10,121 nt of DNA, from positions 1 through 10,121 of the forward strand of contig DAOWFR010000034.1 of assembly GCA_030637925.1 (NCBI GenBank). The letters run 5' to 3'. Origin of the DNA: Methanobacteriota archaeon. GTDB taxonomy: Archaea > Nanobdellota > Nanobdellia > Woesearchaeales > SM23-78. The notes below the pieces were generated by a model. It had not been told where the DNA came from, ran no database searches, and saw only the letters and a list, made by a program, of their open reading frames with translations. This document shows, piece by piece, positions 4,700 to 10,121 of the stretch. Every line of letters starts with the position of its first letter. Within the stretch, counting starts at the first letter, position 1. The translations under genes were made by a program, and so were the position numbers.

Positions 4700-5977
4700 T
4701 TAAAACCTCAACTTCTTGCCAGCATAAACAGGTTTTCTTAGGGAAGCCTCAATCTCAATTAACCTATTATATTTACTTGTTCTCTCGCCTCTGCAAGGAG
4801 CTCCTAATTTTATCTGGCTTGCACCAATACCAAGAGCAAGGTCTGCTATGTAAGTATCCTCTGTGTCACCGCTTCTATGGCTTACTATTACTTCCCAGCC
4901 AGCATCCATTGCCATTCTTGCAGCTTTCAAGGTCTCTGTAAGGGTTCCTATCTGGTTAGGCTTAAGAATGATTGCATTGCAAAGATTATTAGTAACAGCT
5001 TTTCTTACGCGTGTAGGATTACTCACAGTAAGGTCATCACCCACTACCTGGATTCTTTTTCTTTTAGCTACTGTCTTCATGAACTCTGACCATGCATCAG
5101 TATCATCCTGTTCAAAAGGGTCTTCTATGCTCTTAATATCATGCTTTGTGAATAACCTGTCATAATAGCTTATCAGGCCTTTTGCAGTGAAATTAACTCC
5201 AATATCATACTCATTCTCATAATAAAGGCTGCTTGCTGCTATATCCATGCCTATGCGTATCTTTCTTTTATAACCTGCCTTGGCAATAGCCATGCTTACA
5301 AGCTCAAGAGCTTCTTCTGGGGTTCTTATAGGAGGTGCAAAGCCTCCTTCATCACCAACATTAGTAGCATTAACCCCGTATTTATCATCAATAATCTTTT
5401 TTAGCATGTGATAAGTCTCGCTTATCATCCTAGTAGCCTCTGCAAAACTCTTAGCACCTGTTGGTATGAGCAAGAACTCCTGGATTTTAAGATAATTGCC
5501 TGCATGCTCCCCTCCGTTTAGTACATTAGCCATTGGAACTGGCATTGTTAATGGTTTTTTCTTGTGCTCAAATAATTCAGAAAGATATTCATACAGTTCT
5601 TTATTCTTTGCATCTGCTCCTGCTCTGCTCACAGCCAGGCTCACCCCTAGGAGAGTGTTTGCTCCTAGCACTGATTTGTTCTCAGTAGCATCAAGCCTTT
5701 TCAACTCCAAGTCTATTTCTTCCTGATTAGTTACTTTCATGCCAGCTAGCTTTTTGCTAATTTTCTTATTGATAACATTGACAGGTTTCTCAACACCTTT
5801 GCCATTATAAGCCTTTTTCCTGTCTCTAAGCTCAACAGCTTCATAAAGGCCTGTGCTTGCTCCGCTGGGAACAATTGCAAAGCCAAAATGCTTCTTGGTC
5901 TTAACAACAACCCTTAGAGTAGGATTACCTCTTGAATCAAGAACCTGGAAAGCTTTTATCTCCTTTATTTTATCCAA
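4700..5977 (-). CDS. eno: Enolase (phosphopyruvate hydratase), TTG start
   Basis: Glycolytic/gluconeogenic enzyme converting 2-phosphoglycerate to phosphoenolpyruvate; 425 residues from the TTG, the normal length. Motifs in that numbering: FQVLDSRGNPT (10-20), the mobile loop PSGASTG (37-43), GVNATNVGDEGGFAP (201-215, with the catalytic Glu210), Mg ligands Asp245, Glu285 (SIEDP) and Asp314 (GDD), the catalytic Lys339 in ILKPNQIGTLTE, SHRSGDTEDT (366-375), and CRGERTSKYN near the C terminus. An upstream ATG at 6082 would add 35 residues that do not resemble enolase. The TTG at 5977 fits the family N terminus and has GAGGTG six bases before it. Promoter and inverted repeat lie upstream at 6055-6075. 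Expression is probably monocistronic; it converges on rpiB with no spacer. Confidence 0.96.
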   Translation of the reverse strand: MDKIKEIKAFQVLDSRGNPTLRVVVKTKKHFGFAIVPSGASTGLYEAVELRDRKKAYNGKGVEKPVNVINKKISKKLAGMKVTNQEEIDLELKRLDATENKSVLGANTLLGVSLAVSRAGADAKNKELYEYLSELFEHKKKPLTMPVPMANVLNGGEHAGNYLKIQEFLLIPTGAKSFAEATRMISETYHMLKKIIDDKYGVNATNVGDEGGFAPPIRTPEEALELVSMAIAKAGYKRKIRIGMDIAASSLYYENEYDIGVNFTAKGLISYYDRLFTKHDIKSIEDPFEQDDTDAWSEFMKTVAKRKRIQVVGDDLTVSNPTRVRKAVTNNLCNAIILKPNQIGTLTETLKAARMAMDAGWEVIVSHRSGDTEDTYIADLALGIGASQIKLGAPCRGERTSKYNRLIEIEASLRKPVYAGKKLRF

Positions 5978-5983
5978 ATAAAC

Positions 5984-5989
5984 CACCTC
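5984..5989 (-). promoter_or_regulatory. Ribosome binding site fixing the enolase TTG start
   Basis: GAGGTG on the minus strand lies six bases before TTG at 5977. It is a near-perfect match to the archaeal anti-Shine-Dalgarno sequence and decides against the longer ATG start at 6082. Confidence 0.8.
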
Positions 5990-6054
5990 TTTAATACCAA
6001 TATTTCCCTTAAAATAAGAGAGTGTAAAGTGGTTTTTATTAATGTTATGGTTTT

Positions 6055-6075
6055 GCCTTATGTGTTTTATAAGGC
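6055..6075 (-). promoter_or_regulatory. Enolase TATA box within an inverted repeat
   Basis: Arms GCCTTAT (6055-6061) and ATAAGGC (6069-6075) flank a seven-base centre. On the minus strand the TATA box TTATAAAAC (6064-6072) overlaps one arm and the centre. The expected transcript start near 6040 gives a leader of about 60 bases. A protein bound to the dyad would block TBP, so it is a candidate operator; it may also be incidental. Confidence 0.5.
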
Positions 6076-6092
6076 AACTCAAAAATTGTTTT

Positions 6093-6143
6093 CAACCAAA
6101 ATTATTTTTGGTTGGAACAGCAAATCAGAGATTTGCTTGTTTT
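6093..6143. repeat. Intergenic double-hairpin element, copy 2
   Basis: Hairpin CAACCAAAA-TTAT-TTTTGGTTG (6093-6114), then GAACAG, then CAAATC-AGA-GATTTG (6121-6135), then CTTGTTTT. The first hairpin differs in sequence from copy 1 but keeps arms of 8-9 pairs and a loop of 4-5 bases. The second half is nearly identical, with one compensatory pair. It lies upstream of the enolase promoter and downstream of the pilin gene, in the same orientation relative to both minus-strand genes as copy 1. Confidence 0.8.
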
Positions 6144-6190
6144 AAATTTTTGTTGTTTTTATAGATAAGGATAAGGGAGAATTAAAATAA

Positions 6191-6215
6191 AAAGAGAAAA
6201 AAAATATTAAAAAAT
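6191..6215 (-). terminator. Oligo-T terminator after the pilin gene
   Basis: Directly after the pilin stop the minus strand carries a T6 run, a T8 run and further T tracts, typical of archaeal intrinsic termination. It makes it unlikely that the double-hairpin element further downstream is needed as this gene's terminator. Confidence 0.65.
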
Positions 6216-6683
6216 TTATTCAAACTTACCAGATACTGAGCCTGTTGCTATGTGAGACTCTGTTTCTCCGCCTTTAACATACACAACCTTTATGTCGCCT
6301 TTAAATGATGTTCCTGCTAAAGAAGTGGTGCATCCTCCGTCAAATGTGATCGCACTGCTCTTCTCACCATTAGTCATGATTCCTAATATGTTGCTGCCAT
6401 TGGTTGAAGTGCAATCAGTACCATCAGCATCTGTAAGAGTGACATTTACAGAATCTGCATCTGCTCCAAGATTGTTCTGTATGTACAGTCTTACTTCATC
6501 AGCAGTGCCATCAAGCTTGTACTCTGTACAGCTGAATCCGCCTGAGATTATACACTTGCTTGGCAAGAACCTCTCTGGGCTTAGCACGCCAAAGTATGCT
6601 AGTGCTCCAATAGCTGCCAGCACCACAAGTATTGCCCAGCCATAGGTCATCAAGAACTCCATTGCTGCTTGTCCTTTCTTCAT
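6216..6683 (-). CDS. Archaeal type IV prepilin with class III signal peptide
   Basis: 155-residue secreted pilin-like subunit. The N terminus MKKGQAAMEFLMTYGWAILV is a textbook class III signal: short basic leader, cleavage expected after Gly4 by the FlaK/EppA-type prepilin peptidase, Glu at mature position +5, then a hydrophobic helix (about residues 8-33) that acts as membrane anchor before assembly and fibre core after it. The exposed domain is Ser/Thr/Gly/Asp-rich with four cysteines (CIISGGFSC, then GTDC and GGCTT) that could form two disulfides. The start is fixed by GAGGTGA seven bases before ATG. It has its own likely promoter and a strong downstream terminator, separate from the pilus machinery genes upstream, as expected for a subunit made in excess. 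Which filament it builds is unknown. Confidence 0.9.
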   Translation of the reverse strand: MKKGQAAMEFLMTYGWAILVVLAAIGALAYFGVLSPERFLPSKCIISGGFSCTEYKLDGTADEVRLYIQNNLGADADSVNVTLTDADGTDCTSTNGSNILGIMTNGEKSSAITFDGGCTTSLAGTSFKGDIKVVYVKGGETESHIATGSVSGKFE

Positions 6684-6747
6684 CCTAATTTCACCTCATT
6701 CTTTTTTATATTTGTAACTATAGTTTATTTTAATAATCTGGATTCTA

Positions 6748-6759
6748 GGTTTATAAAGT
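6748..6759 (-). promoter_or_regulatory. TATA box for the pilin gene
   Basis: ACTTTATAAACC on the minus strand, with an A-rich stretch upstream where a BRE would be. A start near 6727 would give a leader of about 43 bases containing the GAGGTGA ribosome binding site (6691-6697). Confidence 0.55.
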
Positions 6760-6811
6760 TTTTGGTAAATAAAGAGTTTTTCAGGGGAAGTGTCTCCTAG
6801 GAAGAATCTAA

Positions 6812-8065
6812 TCATAGCATGCTACCAAACATCCCTTTTATTATTACTGAGGCAAAAGTGTAGATAAGAATTGATATTATAATAAAAATCGGTATTTTGG
6901 TTAATCCTTCCTTTAATCTTCCTTTTCTTATAATACTTACAATACATGCTGATGAGAATGATGATATTGTGAGCATGAGATAAGAGAAGAGTCTGAAATC
7001 ATTTGCTTTTATTGATTCTGAGGAGAATGAGAAGCTAAAGAAGCTGCTTGAAGTTTCAAGGTTACTGGCCAGGCTAGTGGTTATTGCTTTTATTACTTCT
7101 AGGAGCTGGGTTGCTAAGCCAAAGAGAACAGGAGCAGCTAAAATAGTAGCAAAGGTTATGAAAATTACATAGGTGGTAACACTGGCTGCCATCTCTTTTT
7201 TAAGTATCTCAGTCTCCTCTATGTTCATAGCTATCTTGTTAAGCAAGTCAGCCATTTCTCCTCCTGCTGCCATGCCTTCGAGTAAGAGGCTGATAGACCT
7301 CTGAATTACTTTGGAATTATATTTTCTAGCAAAATTGGTTAAAGCTGTTGAGAGGTCTTCGCCTGCCATGGTATCCTTAGCAACTGTTTCTATCTCCTTT
7401 GCCAAAACACCAAAGCTCGGTCTCACAGCATACCACAAGGCTTTGTCAACAGGCATGCCTGCACTTATATTAGCACTTGTTAATTGGAGGAAGTCTGGAA
7501 AGACTGCTTCTACTGCCCTTGTTCTCTTAAATATCCTCATATCAAGATAAAACAGATATGCTAGCCAGATAAGCCCAAGTAAAAGGAGAAAAACTGTGAG
7601 CCAGAAGCCTAGAAGAAATACTACCAGATTAACAACTCCTTTTTTGAAAACAAGGTTTGCTATGATTATCAGAAAGGTTATGGCTAAACAAATAAAAGTG
7701 TTAATCCTGAAGATTCTCTTGGTTAGGTGCTTTGTATTTGTGTCTAGGCCTGCTTTTTCAAGGTAATCCTGGAGATTTATAGTTTTTGCAAAGCGTCTTA
7801 GGCTGAACTTTTTTTTCTTTTTTTTTGAGAACAGTCTTTTGTCTTTTAGACCTTTGAGTTTCTTAAACTCTTTAGGTAAGGGTTTGTCAAGCTTTAATTT
7901 CTTTTCTTCCTTTGTGCCTGTGGCTAATTCAGGTTCTTTTTTGCTTACTCTTTCTTTCTTTTCTTTTATTGGTTCTTTAGGAGCTTTCTTTTCCCCTTTT
8001 ATCTCCTCTTGCTCTTTTTTCAAAGGTTCTTCTCCTTTCTTTTTCTTGAAAATATTAAGTTTCAT
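6812..8065 (-). CDS. Type II/IV secretion platform protein, T2SF/FlaJ (TadC) family, second copy
   Basis: Polytopic membrane protein of 417 residues, the inner-membrane platform on which the pilus ATPase acts. Residues 1-95 are a highly charged Lys/Glu-rich cytoplasmic extension with a KKKKKK run, low in complexity and not part of the T2SF fold. Transmembrane segments are predicted near 119-139, 143-174, 295-325, 357-378 and 389-414. Between the second and third lies the T2SF cytoplasmic domain, with the motif FPDFLQLTSANISAGMP (189-205) and SLLLEGMAAGGEMADLLNKIA. The start lies five bases after the stop of the first FlaJ-like gene, with GGAGAT inside that gene's end. Archaeal FlaJ is often a single longer protein; here two tandem T2SF proteins are present, as in Tad systems (TadB/TadC). 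Confidence 0.88.
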   Translation of the reverse strand: MKLNIFKKKKGEEPLKKEQEEIKGEKKAPKEPIKEKKERVSKKEPELATGTKEEKKLKLDKPLPKEFKKLKGLKDKRLFSKKKKKKFSLRRFAKTINLQDYLEKAGLDTNTKHLTKRIFRINTFICLAITFLIIIANLVFKKGVVNLVVFLLGFWLTVFLLLLGLIWLAYLFYLDMRIFKRTRAVEAVFPDFLQLTSANISAGMPVDKALWYAVRPSFGVLAKEIETVAKDTMAGEDLSTALTNFARKYNSKVIQRSISLLLEGMAAGGEMADLLNKIAMNIEETEILKKEMAASVTTYVIFITFATILAAPVLFGLATQLLEVIKAITTSLASNLETSSSFFSFSFSSESIKANDFRLFSYLMLTISSFSSACIVSIIRKGRLKEGLTKIPIFIIISILIYTFASVIIKGMFGSML

Positions 8066-8070
8066 ATTGC

Positions 8071-8865
8071 TTATATCTCCATTGGTGGTCTTGCTGATTT
8101 TATTATTGCAAAGAACATGAACTGGATAAACCCTACAATGCCTGCCATGATCAATAGGTATGGTAAGGGTATTGTAAGTCCAAGAAAGGTTGCTAGTACT
8201 ATGAGGACTGTGGTTCCTAGGCTTGGTACTATGACTGCTATCATCATGTAGAACATTGCTAATGGATTGAGTTTTCTTCCATACTCCTTGACTGCGATTT
8301 GTTGCTGTCTTACAATCTGGTCTATGGCTGCATTAAGAGAGTTAGCCACATCTGCTCCTGTTTTCATTGAGTTAAGAACCTGCCACATAAGCTTTCTTAG
8401 CTCTGGAGAGGGAGTGGTTGATATTGCTTCATTAAGAGCTTCTTCCATGGTCGTGCCTAGGTTGACTTTTTCAACAATCTCATCAAAGAAAGGCCCTGTC
8501 ACTTCATAGTTCTTGCTTAGGTTGATAAAGGCATTGTAAAAAGGCACTCCTGATTCTAGTTCTATTATTAAGAACCTGCCTGCAAATATTACCTCCTGAT
8601 TAATGTTCCTTTTCATCTTCTCTATTTTCACATCAACGTATTTCAAGAAGTAGAAGAAGGCAAACACAAAGATTATTGGAAAGAATAATAAGATTCCTGG
8701 TTTTTTTATGAATGTAAAGGCTATTATTAGTAAAGCAAAGCTAAGGAAGAGAGCTGTATTAAAAGTCTTTTTTACATAATGCTCTGTATCTTGGTGAAGC
8801 CTTGCCTGAGCTAGTTTTAGCTTTAGGCCAGGCATTTTCCTAGCAAGTATTTTAAAGAAACCCAT
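8071..8865 (-). CDS. Type II/IV secretion platform protein, T2SF/FlaJ (TadB) family, first copy
   Basis: 264-residue membrane protein, the first of two tandem T2SF-family proteins. A short amphipathic N terminus is followed by two transmembrane segments (about 36-55 and 58-75), a cytoplasmic T2SF domain with FAGRFLIIELESGVPFYNAF and MWQVLNSMKTGADVANSLNAAI, and two more segments (about 205-232 and 236-258). It lies 55 bases downstream of the ATPase gene and five bases before the second T2SF gene, all on one strand, so the three form a motor-platform operon. AGAGGG lies about 11 bases before the ATG. It probably pairs with its neighbour as a heteromeric platform; this is inferred from TadB/TadC systems. 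Confidence 0.88.
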   Translation of the reverse strand: MGFFKILARKMPGLKLKLAQARLHQDTEHYVKKTFNTALFLSFALLIIAFTFIKKPGILLFFPIIFVFAFFYFLKYVDVKIEKMKRNINQEVIFAGRFLIIELESGVPFYNAFINLSKNYEVTGPFFDEIVEKVNLGTTMEEALNEAISTTPSPELRKLMWQVLNSMKTGADVANSLNAAIDQIVRQQQIAVKEYGRKLNPLAMFYMMIAVIVPSLGTTVLIVLATFLGLTIPLPYLLIMAGIVGFIQFMFFAIIKSARPPMEI

Positions 8866-8920
8866 TCTGTATAAAACCCTCTGTAAAGTTTTTTATTAAA
8901 ATTCAAATCTTTTTTCTTTT

Positions 8921-10121
8921 TTATTCCTGGAATTTCTTATTAGCATTAACAAACCTCATAAGATTATTCTTGTTGGTGTAGTACTCTGCTACTATTCTCC
9001 CAACATCATCAACACTTACTATGTTATGCTTTACCATGTAGTTAATCACTTTCTCTTTTTCCTTAAGGTCTTGCTTTATCTGGCTATCACTCATGCCAGT
9101 GTATAGCTTGAGGTTTTTGAATAAGGATTTTGAAGGATTCTTCTTAACCAACTTGTCTTTTCTCTGCTCATACTGCATTAGGATATTAATCTTGCAGTCA
9201 TCAAGAATCTCAGCTATCTGAAAAGTCCTTCTAACACCTGTTCTCCTATTCCTGAACTGAACAATTATAAGGCTTATTGCTGGAAGCATAATCTTAGGCA
9301 CATCAATCGGTGGATTAATAAGTCTTTCAACTGTTTGTTGAGCATTATTTGCATGAAAAGTAGCATAAACACTATGGCCTGTGTGAATGGCTTCAAACAA
9401 GGTCTCTGATTCTCTTTTCCTCCTCACCTCACCCACCAGGATTCTGTCAGGTCTCATCCTAAGGCTGTTCACAAGCAAGTCTTCCATTGTGATTTCTCCT
9501 TTTCCCTCAGCATTTGGAAGCCTGGTATTCATAGGTACCCAGTGCAAGTACTTTGGAAGCCTTATCTCTCTTGTATCCTCTATGCTTATAATCCTCTGAT
9601 TAGGAGGGAAGAAGTCTGCAAAGCAGTTAAGAGCAGAGGTCTTACCACTGGCTGTTCCTCCTGCTATTATTGCGCTCATCTCATACTGGATAGCCATCCA
9701 TATAATGGCTGCTGCTTGTGCTGATATTGTTTTTGTCTGGATGAATTTGGTAATAGTCCAAGGGTCACGAGCAAATTTTCTAAAAGTAAGAGTGTTGCCA
9801 GCAGTGCTTATAGGTAGAAGAGTGGCATTAACCCTGTCCCCTTTCTCAAGATGAGCATCAAGCAAGGGCTCTAAGACTGAGATTTGTCGCCCTACTTTTC
9901 TACCAATAGTACTTGCATAATGCTTGGTCTGCTCCTCATCCCTTATAAAGACATTTGTTTTTAACCAGCCGTGTTTTCTATGATAAACCCAGATTGGCTC
10001 AGTGGCTTCATTAACAACAACTTCTTCTAGTTGGTAGTCATTCATTAAGAACTCTATCATCCCCAGGCCTAGGCTCTTGGTTAGGAGATAGCTTGTTAAA
10101 AAGCCCTTGGTCTCATCATCA
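8921..10121 (-). CDS. Type IV pilus/secretion ATPase, FlaI/GspE/VirB11 family (5' end outside window)
   Basis: Cytoplasmic hexameric motor ATPase for pilus assembly. The frame stays open past the internal ATG at 10060 to the window edge, where it reads YLLTKSLGLGMIEFLMNDY, so that ATG is not the start and the N-terminal domain is only partly visible. Numbered from that ATG: Walker A GGTASGKTS (134-142), Asp box IEDTREIRLP (160-169), Walker B RILVGEVRRKRE (206-217) and the His box HTGHSVYATFHA (226-237). All are characteristic of the secretion ATPase superfamily. The roughly 90-residue tail after the ATPase core, rich in Lys and Asn, is less conserved. It is the first visible gene of the minus-strand pilus operon, followed by two T2SF proteins and then a separately promoted prepilin. 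The absence of archaellum-specific neighbours here makes a pilus more likely than a motility filament, though the rest of the locus is off-window. Confidence 0.93.
   Translation of the reverse strand, partial: DDETKGFLTSYLLTKSLGLGMIEFLMNDYQLEEVVVNEATEPIWVYHRKHGWLKTNVFIRDEEQTKHYASTIGRKVGRQISVLEPLLDAHLEKGDRVNATLLPISTAGNTLTFRKFARDPWTITKFIQTKTISAQAAAIIWMAIQYEMSAIIAGGTASGKTSALNCFADFFPPNQRIISIEDTREIRLPKYLHWVPMNTRLPNAEGKGEITMEDLLVNSLRMRPDRILVGEVRRKRESETLFEAIHTGHSVYATFHANNAQQTVERLINPPIDVPKIMLPAISLIIVQFRNRRTGVRRTFQIAEILDDCKINILMQYEQRKDKLVKKNPSKSLFKNLKLYTGMSDSQIKQDLKEKEKVINYMVKHNIVSVDDVGRIVAEYYTNKNNLMRFVNANKKFQE

Noticed and set aside
5978..6082. 35-residue N-terminal extension of enolase from ATG at 6082
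   Set aside because: It does not resemble enolase, would place translation upstream of the likely transcript start near 6040, and the TTG at 5977 has a strong ribosome binding site and the right N terminus.
6781..6800. Possible terminator hairpin AGGGGA-AGTG-TCTCCT downstream of the second T2SF gene
   Set aside because: The stem is only six pairs with a G-U on the plus strand and has a mismatch on the minus strand, where the transcript runs; no long T tract follows.
8921..10060. ATPase gene starting at ATG 10060
   Set aside because: The frame continues upstream to the window edge with family-like sequence, so the ATG is internal and the gene is partial.
1..10121. CRISPR arrays, transposases, integrases, toxin-antitoxin or defence modules
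   Set aside because: None recognised on either strand; the only tandem repeat is the in-frame argS triplication, which has no spacers.

Overview
The window comes from an AT-rich archaeal genome, most likely a small-genome DPANN lineage of the Woesearchaeota/Pacearchaeota/Nanoarchaeota type. The archaeal assignment rests on an Alba chromatin protein, ribosomal protein eS17, a class III (archaeal type IV) prepilin signal peptide, FlaI/FlaJ-type pilus machinery, TATA-box promoters placed for leaderless or short-leader mRNAs, and a tRNA gene whose introns are flanked by bulge-helix-bulge (BHB) structures. The DPANN placement is inferred from protein style and gene mix, not from a phylogeny.

Layout from left to right. 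Positions 1-1096 (+) hold the C-terminal part of arginyl-tRNA synthetase, open at the left edge, with an in-frame 75-bp tandem triplication in its catalytic part. It abuts a 220-codon Hel308-like helicase ORF (1097-1759, +) that stops right after the first RecA domain. Twelve bases beyond that stop is the 3' end of a minus-strand tRNA-Arg(UCG) gene (1772-1970) that appears to carry two non-canonical introns, one in the D-loop (about 44 nt) and one in the T-loop (about 81 nt). Next come alba and eS17 (minus), then a minus-strand pair, ribulose-phosphate 3-epimerase followed by an agmatinase/arginase-family enzyme. rpiB (+) is divergent from rpe and converges with enolase (minus) with no spacer between the two stop codons.

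The right 4 kb is a minus-strand type IV pilus locus: a FlaI/GspE-family ATPase (open at the right edge), two T2SF/FlaJ-type membrane proteins, and a separately promoted class III prepilin. The locus therefore supplies motor, membrane platform and a candidate fibre subunit. Rpe, RpiB and enolase cover pentose-phosphate interconversion and lower glycolysis; ArgRS and tRNA-Arg are enzyme and substrate of the same reaction.

The points most worth a second look are the doubly interrupted tRNA-Arg, the triplication in argS, the helicase cut at a domain boundary next to the tRNA 3' end, and a two-copy intergenic double-hairpin element (2606-2655 and 6093-6143) whose two base differences form a compensatory pair. 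No CRISPR array, defence system, transposase or integrase was seen.
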